DNA from: an uncultured Saprospiraceae bacterium
Lineage (GTDB): Bacteria; Bacteroidota; Bacteroidia; Chitinophagales; Saprospiraceae
Reading direction: 5' to 3'
DNA: 47,338 nt
NCBI GenBank assembly: GCA_937872385.1
Contig: CALMSO010000002.1
Location: forward strand, 1-47,338
Position numbers and translations under genes: made by a program. Each line of letters starts with the position of its first letter. The first letter of the stretch is position 1. Below are positions 16,615 to 24,051 of the stretch, piece after piece. The notes under the pieces were generated by a model, which worked only from the letters and a program-made list of their open reading frames with translations, was not told the DNA's origin and did no database searches.

Positions 16615-17427
16615 ATGACATTATCAAATAAAGAAAAAGCAAGGCTCAAAAATCGGTATGGCGAATGGGCAATTGTAACGGGCGCATCCTCAGGAATAGG
16701 TCTGGAATTAGCTACACAATTGGCAAGTGCAGGTTTTAACCTTGTTATTAACGCAAGGCACTTGGAGAAGCTACAAGAACTTGAAAAGCATCTTAAAATA
16801 AGCTCCAATATTACAATAAAAATAGTAGCTGCTGATGTTTCAGAGACGGAAGGAATTGATAAGATTATAGCAACCACCAAGGGACTAAATGTGGGACTTT
16901 TAATTGCGTCCGCTGGTTATGGTACTTCTGGAAATTTTATAAATAGCTCTTTACATTCAGAAATTAATATGCTGAGAGTGAATTGTGAAGCCTTACTCGC
17001 CTTGACCCATTATTACAGCCAACAATTTGTGCAACAAAAGCGTGGTGGCATTATTTTAATGAGTTCTATGGTTGCGTTTCAAGGCACTCCCTATTCAGCT
17101 AATTATGCAGCTACAAAAGCTTATGTACAGACCTTGGCAGAAGGTATCGCAGTGGAACTCAAACCCCACGGAGTAGATGTTTTAGCAGCAGCACCCGGCC
17201 CTGTAGAAAGTGGATTTAGCCAAAGAGCCAATATACAAATGTCTATGTCGCTGAAACCGGCTCAAGTGGGCGTTCCTATTTTAAAGGCTTTAGGACAAAA
17301 AACGACGGTTTTGCCCGGTGCGCTAACAAAACTGCTGGTATATTCACTTCGGACAGTGCCGAGATGGGGTAAAGTAAGAATTATGGAAAAGGTGATGGGC
17401 GGTATGACCGAGCACCAACGGAAATAA
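16615..17427 (+). CDS. Short-chain dehydrogenase/reductase
   Basis: A 270-residue SDR enzyme. The NAD(P)-binding TGASSGIG motif is at residues 22-29, an Arg48 after the second strand favours NADP(H), and the active site is Ser151 with Tyr164-x3-Lys168 (NYAATKAY). The substrate is not predictable; DltE-like SDRs of this size are often annotated as oxidoreductases of unknown specificity. It is the last gene of the AT-rich cluster with the Crp-like regulator and the SRPBCC-DinB protein. The SRPBCC domain could bind the same hydrophobic substrate, although it is predicted to be exported while this enzyme is cytosolic. A composite heptamer repeat follows 44 bp after the stop. Confidence 0.88.
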   Translation: MTLSNKEKARLKNRYGEWAIVTGASSGIGLELATQLASAGFNLVINARHLEKLQELEKHLKISSNITIKIVAADVSETEGIDKIIATTKGLNVGLLIASAGYGTSGNFINSSLHSEINMLRVNCEALLALTHYYSQQFVQQKRGGIILMSSMVAFQGTPYSANYAATKAYVQTLAEGIAVELKPHGVDVLAAAPGPVESGFSQRANIQMSMSLKPAQVGVPILKALGQKTTVLPGALTKLLVYSLRTVPRWGKVRIMEKVMGGMTEHQRK

Positions 17428-17471
17428 GTAATGGGACATTGTTATTTTGTTAATTGGAAATAGGATAAATG

Positions 17472-17567
17472 GGGTGATGGGTGATAGGTTATGGGTCATG
17501 GGTGATAGTGTCCCGTCCTGAAGTCTGGCATCTGGTATCTATCATCTATTATCTATCATTTACCTAT
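17472..17567 (+). repeat. Composite heptamer repeat, locus 1
   Basis: Two back-to-back sets of degenerate 7-bp tandem units. GGGTGAT, GGGTGAT, AGGTTAT, GGGTCAT, GGGTGAT fill 17472-17506. A linker (AGTGTCCCGTCCTGAAGTC) follows, then TGGCATC, TGGTATC, TATCATC, TATTATC, TATCATT, TACCTAT at 17526-17567. The order G-rich module, linker, TGGCATC-type heptamers recurs at 39063-39179 and, inverted, at 47154-47338. The locus lies between the 3' end of the SDR gene and the 3' end of the convergent membrane protein gene. Confidence 0.8.
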
Positions 17568-17675
17568 TGACAATAAGGTCCCTATGCCTTTTTTGAATAA
17601 TTATTTTTGGGTACTTACAAAATGTAACTTATATTTTATTAAACCTTGTATATCATTATTTGAATCATTACCCAT

Positions 17676-18626
17676 TCACTCTGTTTCCACGGCGGCCAAG
17701 CTATTATAAATACGTAAAATAAGCACGCCGAAAAGCACGCCAGTGATGACGAGTCCCATGTCCACAAAGTCGGCGCTATTGAACGAAAGCCGGATGAGAA
17801 TGGTGGAAATGATGAAGCCCGAATTGCGGATGAGCTGGCTGTAGCGCTCGGTGTATTTGAAAGAGACGATGAGTAGGAACACGTCCACGAGGATGAGCAC
17901 GGAGAAAAACTCATCATAAAAAATATTATTGATGCTGGTCACTTCACCAATAACGGCTACGCTGGCCGCCTGTACCTGCCCCAGCCAGTGCACAAAGCTA
18001 TAAATAGAAAGGGCAGCCAGAATAATGATGAGCACCGAGCAGATTAGTTTTTTCCAGAGAATGAACTCGTGAATGTCTTTAGGCGGTTCGGGTTTGGGGC
18101 GTTGTTGCTTTAGTTTGTAAAACCAGAAGATGAGGTAAAACAGGATGAGAAAGCCCACAATATCCACCATAAAAACAATATCACTGCGGTGCCGAAACCA
18201 GTTTTCGTCTAATTTCAGCTTGGAAATATCTTTGAAAATACCGCGAATTTTAATAAGCGAAATAATTTCAAATTGCTTAGCAATAGAAGTAGTAAAAGAG
18301 GCGGGTAAGTAATAAACTAACAAATATACTTCGTAAATAAGGATGAAAGAAAATGGCGTGTAAATAGCCGAAATAGGCGAGCCGAGCAGTCCGCCGGGCA
18401 GCGCACGCAACTGAATAACGTTGAAATCATTGAGCAAAATCAGCGCAAGATGTACCAAAAAGCCCAGCGCAGCTAAAATGAGTACCACTTGCTCGAAAAC
18501 ACTTTTCACCCGATCATTGAAGAAAAAGCGAAAGGAGGCTTCTATCCAGTTGACTATTTTCACGATGAATGTTTTGAGCGTAACAAAATTATCGGCAATG
18601 TGTTGCTTAGCTGGCAGTTGTGTCAT
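17676..18626 (-). CDS. Multi-pass membrane protein of unknown function
   Basis: A 316-residue protein with about six or seven hydrophobic segments (clear ones near residues 44-65, 90-108, 152-170, 194-213, 238-256 and 270-305). Charged loops include a Pro/Lys-rich stretch (KQQRPKPEPPKD) near residue 176. No catalytic or transporter motif was recognised. The start ATG lies inside the end of the upstream DUF1015 gene, with a 20-bp overlap, which implies translational coupling and a linked role. It may be a lineage-specific membrane protein. Confidence 0.7.
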   Translation of the reverse strand: MTQLPAKQHIADNFVTLKTFIVKIVNWIEASFRFFFNDRVKSVFEQVVLILAALGFLVHLALILLNDFNVIQLRALPGGLLGSPISAIYTPFSFILIYEVYLLVYYLPASFTTSIAKQFEIISLIKIRGIFKDISKLKLDENWFRHRSDIVFMVDIVGFLILFYLIFWFYKLKQQRPKPEPPKDIHEFILWKKLICSVLIIILAALSIYSFVHWLGQVQAASVAVIGEVTSINNIFYDEFFSVLILVDVFLLIVSFKYTERYSQLIRNSGFIISTILIRLSFNSADFVDMGLVITGVLFGVLILRIYNSLAAVETE

Positions 18627-19728
18627 AAGATTTTACAATCAGTCCGTTTTTCATCCGCGGCTCAAACCAAGTGGACTTGGGCGGCATCACGCCTTCACTC
18701 GCTACGAGTTCCGCCAACTCTTCAAAAGCAACCGGATACAGACAAAAGCCTACCGAATGGGGCATTTCGTGTACTTTGTGGCGCACGGCGTCGAGTCCCT
18801 GTGGCCCTTCGATGTAGGTGATGCGGCGGTCGTTGCGCACATCTTCGATGCCCAGCAGCGGCGTCAGCACCCAATGGTTGAGCAAGGCGGTGTCGAGCAG
18901 GGCCGCGGCCGTGGTGTCTTGTAGGCAATTGTTTCGCCAGCGCAAATGGTACCAGCCTTCCGGGGTGCAAAGTGTCATGTCGTGTTTCTGCGTGGGCTTT
19001 TGAGGCACGGACAGCGGCTTGATGTCACATAGCGCTTGCAGTTGGTCTATAAAATGCGGCAGCGGCAGCTCCGGCGGCAGCAGCACCACGCGATTGAATT
19101 CCAGAATATCCAATTGCCCGGAAGGGAAAAAAGCACAGAACACGGGTCGGTACGTTTCCCGAATATGTTCGCTGTTGGTCGTTTCGGCTATCATTGCCAT
19201 AGCTGCCATCCGGTGGTGCCCGTCGGCGATGTACGCCTGTGGTACTTGCTGCTCGAATATTGCCTGCAAGGTCATAATATGCTCCGGCGCGTCCACGGCC
19301 CAGAGCCGATGGGTTTGCTCTTCGGCAGGAAATTCTGTAACGGAAAATACTGGATGCAGCGCTGTGTAACGGTTGATCCATTCGTCAATTCGGTCGTTTT
19401 CGGGATAGGTGAGCAACACCGGTTTTACAATAGACTGCCGCTCTAAAGTGAAGCGCATTTGCTTGGACTCTTCGGTACGGATGGTGTGCTCGTGCTTTTG
19501 GATGGTGCCCCGGCGGTAGGCCTCAATATCGGTGCAAGCCAGCAAGCCGGTGTAGAGGCGCCCCGGCTGGCGAATTTGATAGATAAAAAAAGCCGGTGGC
19601 GCGTGCTGCTGGAAGTATTCTTTTTGCAAAAAATACAAGTAATCCTCTTTTACACGGTCGAAAAATGCAGGCTCAGCGGCGGTCAGCTGCGGGTTGGGAT
19701 AAAGTGCCTGAAAAGGTAGAATTTGCAT
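18607..19728 (-). CDS. DUF1015 family protein
   Basis: A 373-residue cytosolic protein, taken from the ATG at 19726-19728 (MQILPFQAL), because DUF1015 proteins begin just before this I-x-PF-x-A segment and a promoter box lies directly upstream. An in-frame ATG at 19779 would place the promoter inside the gene. Family landmarks are intact: the KHEHT segment, YIADGHHR near the middle, and PPKSTWFEPRM-GLI at the end. The YIADGHHR motif suggests a ParB/Srx-like nucleotide-binding fold, but no activity is established for the family. In many Bacteroidota it is linked to the serine biosynthesis genes serC/serA; these are not present here. Its end overlaps the following membrane protein gene by 20 bp. 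Confidence 0.88.
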   Translation of the reverse strand: MQILPFQALYPNPQLTAAEPAFFDRVKEDYLYFLQKEYFQQHAPPAFFIYQIRQPGRLYTGLLACTDIEAYRRGTIQKHEHTIRTEESKQMRFTLERQSIVKPVLLTYPENDRIDEWINRYTALHPVFSVTEFPAEEQTHRLWAVDAPEHIMTLQAIFEQQVPQAYIADGHHRMAAMAMIAETTNSEHIRETYRPVFCAFFPSGQLDILEFNRVVLLPPELPLPHFIDQLQALCDIKPLSVPQKPTQKHDMTLCTPEGWYHLRWRNNCLQDTTAAALLDTALLNHWVLTPLLGIEDVRNDRRITYIEGPQGLDAVRHKVHEMPHSVGFCLYPVAFEELAELVASEGVMPPKSTWFEPRMKNGLIVKSYDTTAS

Positions 19729-19745
19729 ACCAGAATATATATCGC

Positions 19746-19753
19746 GCAAAGAT
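19746..19753 (-). promoter_or_regulatory. Bacteroidota -7 box TATCTTTG
   Basis: An exact TAnnTTTG box followed by CGC on the minus strand, ending 18 bp before the chosen start of the DUF1015 gene. The leader would be very short. No -33 TTG was seen. Confidence 0.55.
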
Positions 19754-19811
19754 ACAGCGCCGACACCATTGTTTTGCATAGAAAATGCCCCTTGGCAAGA
19801 ATCAGCAGATA

Positions 19812-19846
19812 ATAAAAAAGGGCGGTAGCTAATGCTACTTCGCCCT
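19812..19846 (-). terminator. Intrinsic terminator without an obvious gene
   Basis: On the minus strand AGGGCG and GTAGC pair with GCTAC and CGCCCT (stem of 11 bp with a 2-base bulge and a TAAT-type loop), followed by TTTTTTATT, a classic intrinsic terminator. No minus-strand gene lies upstream of it (19847-20392), so it may end a small RNA or stop antisense transcription before the DUF1015 promoter. Confidence 0.6.
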
Positions 19847-20392
19847 CAAAAAACTAAACCCCAGTTATAATCTTTCACTGGATACACGCCTGTTTTTTCG
19901 ATACAAAAAGGGATGGGAGAACGGTTAAAACAAGGCTGTTCCTGTGTAATTTATCTTTGCGTATGGTATTTGAAAAGTGTCAAGCGTGTTTATCAGCAAG
20001 TGCCGCAACTAATAAGTACTACGTAAATTTTCGTAATGTTGTTACAGCGCTACAAATGTAAGAATGCCATTTCAAATATCCATATTGTTCGTAATAAAAT
20101 ATGCATCTTTTTTAGCAAAAAATGCAAAAACGCACTTTTTCAAACAAGTATATGCGAAAAAAACGCACTTTTGAGCTCGAAATTGTATGGCTTGTCCAAT
20201 CTTTTTGAGCGAAACCAATTTCTTTTTTTTCGGCATTGCAAGAAAGATTTATATTCGCGGTAGGCGCAGGAGCAAAAGAAGAACGGCGGCGAGCGAGCCA
20301 AGGCTTCGATCGATATTTTTTGATAAAAAATACTATTTAAATATCTCATTATCAGTAATTTGTGCTGTAAAAACGAGAAACCATTTACAACT
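19847..20392. other. Long AT-rich intergenic region upstream of the racemase gene
   Basis: About 545 bp with no convincing gene; open frames here are short, rich in Lys, Cys and Phe, and without family features. It holds a plus-strand TATCTTTG box at 19952-19959 and a CCAGT/ACTGG inverted pair around 19860-19882. It also carries a 14-bp direct repeat at 20126-20139 and 20159-20172, and a near-match -7 box (TATATTCG) near 20250 that could serve the racemase gene. Confidence 0.5.
20126..20172 (+). repeat. 14-bp direct repeat, 33-bp spacing
   Basis: AAAAACGCACTTTT occurs at 20126-20139 and again at 20159-20172, both preceded by ATGC. The start-to-start distance of 33 bp is close to three helical turns, as expected for two sites bound by the same regulator on one face of the DNA. 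It lies about 220 bp upstream of the racemase gene. Confidence 0.55.
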
Positions 20393-21469
20393 ATGAAAAT
20401 AACCCGTGTAAAATGCTGGCAGGCAAACCTGCAGTTGACCAAGCCCTACACCATTGCGGTGCATACGATTGATTCGGCGGAGAATATCTTCGTTTACCTC
20501 GAATTAGAAAATGGCGAATACGGCCTTGGTTGTGGCGCACCCACCGAGTTTATCACTGGAGAGACGATGGCCGCCGCGTTAGAGTCGCTCGAAGGCAATG
20601 CCGAAGCCTTGCTGCTGGGCCGCGACCTGTCCGATTTCCGCGATTTGATTCGCTCAGCCGAAGAACTGATGCCCGAAACGCCCGCCGCCCGCGCTGCGCT
20701 GGATATTGCGCTGTACGATGCGTTTGGCAAAATGGCTGGCAAGCCCCTCGTCGAGTTGCTCGGCCGCAAGCACGAAAGCTTTCCCACGTCCATTACCATT
20801 GGTATCAAATCAGTGGAAGCATCTATCGCCGAGGCGCAGGAAAACGTAGCGAAAGGCTTCCGGGTGATCAAGTTGAAAACGGGTTTGGAGGTCGAAAAAG
20901 ACATTGAAACCTTTCGTAAAATGCGCGAAGCCGTTGGCAAGCATATCAAAATTCGAGTGGATGCCAACCAGGGCTACGACGTAGCGGCATTGGAGCGTTT
21001 TGTGCAAGGTACGCAAGGCTTAGAGGTAGAATTTATTGAGCAGCCTTTCCCGCCGGGTCATTTAGAAGCGATGATGCAATTAGCTCCCGATATCCGCAAT
21101 AGCTGCGCCGCCGATGAAGACTTGCACGACTGGCGCGACGCAGCAGCACTCACTACCAATGGCAATTATTATGGCATTTTCAATATCAAATTAGCGAAAT
21201 GTGGCGGTATTCAGGGCGGTTTGCAAATTGCCGAAATTGCCCAAAGCAAAGGCATTGACCTGATGTGGGGCTGTATGGACGAGAGCACGGTGAGCATCAC
21301 GGCAGCTTTGCACGCGGCTTTAGCCAGCCCTACTACCCGCTACTTAGACTTAGACGGCAGTTTTGACTTAGCGGTGGATTTGGCCACTGGTGGTTTCATT
21401 CTGCGGGATGGGCATTTGTACACCAACGACCGGCCGGGCCTCGGCGTAGAATTGATAGAGCGACCGTAG
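20393..21469 (+). CDS. dgcA: Enolase-superfamily racemase/epimerase (DgcA-like)
   Basis: A 358-residue enzyme of the muconate-lactonizing/dipeptide-epimerase branch of the enolase superfamily. It starts at the ATG at 20393 (MKITRVKCWQ). The complete catalytic set is visible: Lys160 and Lys162 of VIKLKTG, metal ligands Asp190 (RVDANQGYD), Glu216 (FIEQPF) and Asp241 (AADEDL), and Lys266 (FNIKLAKCGG). Members of this branch are L-Ala-D/L-Glu epimerases, which recycle murein dipeptides, or N-acetyl-D-glutamate racemases (DgcA). The DUF1611 gene 161 bp downstream favours the DgcA assignment. Either role removes D-glutamate-type substrates from cell-wall turnover. The enzyme class is certain; the exact substrate is inferred. 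Confidence 0.85.
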   Translation: MKITRVKCWQANLQLTKPYTIAVHTIDSAENIFVYLELENGEYGLGCGAPTEFITGETMAAALESLEGNAEALLLGRDLSDFRDLIRSAEELMPETPAARAALDIALYDAFGKMAGKPLVELLGRKHESFPTSITIGIKSVEASIAEAQENVAKGFRVIKLKTGLEVEKDIETFRKMREAVGKHIKIRVDANQGYDVAALERFVQGTQGLEVEFIEQPFPPGHLEAMMQLAPDIRNSCAADEDLHDWRDAAALTTNGNYYGIFNIKLAKCGGIQGGLQIAEIAQSKGIDLMWGCMDESTVSITAALHAALASPTTRYLDLDGSFDLAVDLATGGFILRDGHLYTNDRPGLGVELIERP

Positions 21470-21630
21470 GTTAGCATATTATGATAATAAGTGAATACGC
21501 TCATTTTATGAATGAATAACGATGGCGTTTTAAACTAAACTTTCAATAAAATAATTTTTCTTCAAAATCCTCATTATCAATTATTTAAAATACAAACAGT
21601 CAATAGTAAACAGCATCATAAACCCAACCT

Positions 21631-22695
21631 ATGCACAAGGAAAAAGCCATTGTCCTGACCAACGGGTTGCTCGATACACCCTTAGCAAAAACAGCGCACG
21701 GCCTGCTGCGCGGCACCGAGCGTTTCGAGGTGCTGGCGGTGATTGATTACAAATATCCCGGCAAGGATGCTGGCGAAGTGATGGATGGCCGCGGCCGCAA
21801 TGTACCTGTTTTCGCTTCAGTCGAAGACTATTTTTTACACCATTCTGAGCAGCCGCTGTGGTGCGTGGTGGGTGTGGCCCTGCCTGGCGGTAAGCTGCCC
21901 GATGATTTTCGCGGCGAACTCAAACGCGCCATAGCGCACAAATGCTCTATTGTGTGTGGGTTGCACACTTTCCTGAGCGAAGACCCCGAATTCAGCCGCT
22001 TAGCAGAGGAAGAAGGCGTTCGCCTGTTGGATGTACGCAAGCCCAAGCCCCGCCACGAGTTGCACTTCTGGAGCGGTGAGATTTTTACCGTCCAACAACC
22101 GATTATTGCGGTATTGGGTACCGATTGCGCCATTGGCAAACGCACTACCTGCCGCTTTATCATGGAAATGTGCGCGCGCCACCACCTACACGCCGAGATG
22201 ATTTACACCGGCCAAACCGGTTGGATGCAAGGCTACCGGCACGGGTTCATTTTCGATTCTACGGTCAATGACTTTATCAGTGGCGAACTGGAACACGCCG
22301 TGGTAGAATGTGCCCGAGAATCCAATCCCGACCTCATTTTGCTGGAAGGGCAATCGGCTTTGCGCAATCCTACCGGACCTGCCGGCGCGGAGTATTTGCT
22401 TTCCGCAAATGCCAAAGCGGTTATCCTGCACCATGCGCCCGGCCGCGTATGTTATGAAGGTACCGAAGCACTGGGCTACAAAATTCGTTCTATCGAAAGC
22501 GAAATCGAACTGATTCGGCTCTACGACGCGGAGGTCATTGGCATCACCCTCAATGGCGAGCACCTGACGCTGGCAGCCCTACAGATGTACCGCGACGACC
22601 TGCAACAACGCCTCGGCATCCCCGTAGCACTGCCCTTAGAAGAAGGCGTGGAAGCACTCCTGCCGGCGATACGAACGAGGTTGGAGAGCGAATAG
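21631..22695 (+). CDS. dgcN: DUF1611 protein, probable D-glutamate N-acetyltransferase DgcN
   Basis: A 354-residue cytosolic protein of the DUF1611 family (PF07755). The N-terminal Rossmann-like half (residues 1-150) is followed by a P-loop half with a Walker A-type GTDCAIGKRTT at 163-173, then GQTGWMQG and a LLEGQSAL segment. DUF1611 enzymes have been reported as D-glutamate N-acetyltransferases (DgcN), acting before the racemase DgcA: D-Glu to N-acetyl-D-Glu to N-acetyl-L-Glu. The DgcA-type gene sits just upstream on the same strand, as in that pathway. The stop codon lies inside the first units of a heptamer array (22686-22762), so the array has grown right up to, and slightly into, the coding end. 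Confidence 0.82.
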   Translation: MHKEKAIVLTNGLLDTPLAKTAHGLLRGTERFEVLAVIDYKYPGKDAGEVMDGRGRNVPVFASVEDYFLHHSEQPLWCVVGVALPGGKLPDDFRGELKRAIAHKCSIVCGLHTFLSEDPEFSRLAEEEGVRLLDVRKPKPRHELHFWSGEIFTVQQPIIAVLGTDCAIGKRTTCRFIMEMCARHHLHAEMIYTGQTGWMQGYRHGFIFDSTVNDFISGELEHAVVECARESNPDLILLEGQSALRNPTGPAGAEYLLSANAKAVILHHAPGRVCYEGTEALGYKIRSIESEIELIRLYDAEVIGITLNGEHLTLAALQMYRDDLQQRLGIPVALPLEEGVEALLPAIRTRLESE

Positions 22696-22762
22696 CGAAC
22701 AGCGAGTAGCGAACAGCGAGTAGCGAACAGCGAGTAGCGAACAGCGAGTAGCGAACAGCGAG
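22686..22762 (+). repeat. Tandem NNGCGAA-type heptamer array
   Basis: Eleven contiguous 7-bp units: GAGCGAA, then five copies of the pair TAGCGAA-CAGCGAG (a 14-bp tandem repeat). It begins within the last codons of the DUF1611 gene. The following 62 bp (22763-22824) hold a C-rich module (CCCCCTATTCCCCC, then TTTCAAACCCATCAACC). This is the reverse complement of the G-rich module found beside the other composite repeats. Confidence 0.85.
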
Positions 22763-22824
22763 TTATACCCCCTATTCCCCCATCCCCTCATAAACCTTTC
22801 AAACCCATCAACCATTCAACTCGT

Positions 22825-24051
22825 ATGACCTACACCTTACACGAACTCAACGAATACATCCGCCGCATCCTCGCGCTCAACCTACCGGAGGCTATCTGGA
22901 TTCGCGCTGAAATCATGCAACTCAACGAAGCGCGCGGGCACTATTTTATAGAATTGGTACAAAAATCTGAACAAAACGACGACATCATCGCGCAGGTATC
23001 GGCGGTCATCTGGCAGGGTGCCTTTCGGCAAATGCACAGCAAAATCGGTCGGCTCATCCACGAGCTGCTAAGGGAAGGCATCGAAGTACAACTCAAGGCC
23101 CGCGTGGACTTTCATGAGCGCTACGGACTGAAACTCGTCATTGAGGATATAGACCCCGCTTATACCCTCGGACAGCTCGAAATGCGCCGCCGACAAACCC
23201 TCGACACCCTACAGCAAGAAGGCCGGATTGGTCGGAATGCAGCGCTGCCTTTGCCTTTGGTATTACAACGCATCGCGGTGCTGAGCAGTGCCCGCGCCGC
23301 TGGTTATCAGGATTTTTTACAACATTTAAATGGCAATTCGTATGGATATCAATTTGATTGCCAATTGTTTAACATTCCCGTACAAGGTGAAGCGGTAGAA
23401 TCCGATATACTGAAACAACTCAAAAATGTAGTACGGCAAAAAGAACGCTTCGATTGCGTCGTCATCATCCGGGGGGGCGGCTCACGGCTCGACCTGGCGG
23501 CTTTTGATAGCCTGCCACTTTGTCGGGCGGTAGCCGAATTGCCACTGCCAGCGCTCACGGGCATCGGGCATGAAGTGGACGAAACGGTGCTCGACCGCGT
23601 AGCCTACGCCGCGCTGAAAACCCCAACCGCTGTCGCTGATTTTTTGTTACACCGCAATATGATGTTTGAAAATACCTTGCTACATTATAGGCAGCGCACT
23701 CAGACAATCGTTTTGCAATGCGTCCATAATCAGAAATTTGTATTACAAAATAAACAACAGCAACTACAAATGCATATCTTGCGGCACATAAATGAAGCGA
23801 AGCGTGTGTTGGAAATTGTAGCCGCAGCCATTCCGCGCCTGAGCGGATTTCGGATACGCGCCGAGGAGCAGCGCTTGGCACAATACGAGCGCATCATAAC
23901 TTTATTGGGCATGAATGCTACTTTACAACGCGGTTTTACATTTACCTCAAAAAATGGCAAAATCATACACTCAGCAAAAGATATTACCGAAAATGACATC
24001 ATAAAAACGCATTTTTATGATGGCGATATTGAGTCAAAAGTAAAGAAGTAA
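22825..24051 (+). CDS. xseA: Exodeoxyribonuclease VII large subunit
   Basis: A 408-residue large subunit of exonuclease VII, which degrades single-stranded DNA in both directions in a complex with many XseB subunits. Residues 1-110 are the OB-fold DNA-binding domain (LHELNEYIRRIL start, IWIRAEI). The catalytic region contains the conserved IRGGGS at 215-220 and LAAFDS, then GIGHEVDETVLD. After about residue 280 comes the long helical, coiled-coil part that binds XseB, shorter than in E. coli (about 456 residues in total there) but normal for Bacteroidota. The xseB gene begins at the base after its stop codon, so the two are translationally linked. The repeat array directly upstream leaves the promoter unclear. 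Confidence 0.95.
   Translation: MTYTLHELNEYIRRILALNLPEAIWIRAEIMQLNEARGHYFIELVQKSEQNDDIIAQVSAVIWQGAFRQMHSKIGRLIHELLREGIEVQLKARVDFHERYGLKLVIEDIDPAYTLGQLEMRRRQTLDTLQQEGRIGRNAALPLPLVLQRIAVLSSARAAGYQDFLQHLNGNSYGYQFDCQLFNIPVQGEAVESDILKQLKNVVRQKERFDCVVIIRGGGSRLDLAAFDSLPLCRAVAELPLPALTGIGHEVDETVLDRVAYAALKTPTAVADFLLHRNMMFENTLLHYRQRTQTIVLQCVHNQKFVLQNKQQQLQMHILRHINEAKRVLEIVAAAIPRLSGFRIRAEEQRLAQYERIITLLGMNATLQRGFTFTSKNGKIIHSAKDITENDIIKTHFYDGDIESKVKK

Noticed and set aside
20036..20442. Short open frames on both strands in the leader of the racemase gene
   Set aside because: They are low-complexity (Lys/Phe/Cys-rich), contain no motif, and reflect the AT-rich DNA and the direct repeat.
22686..22762. Regular repeats that might suggest a CRISPR array
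   Set aside because: Units are 7/14 bp in direct tandem without spacers, and there are no cas genes in the window.
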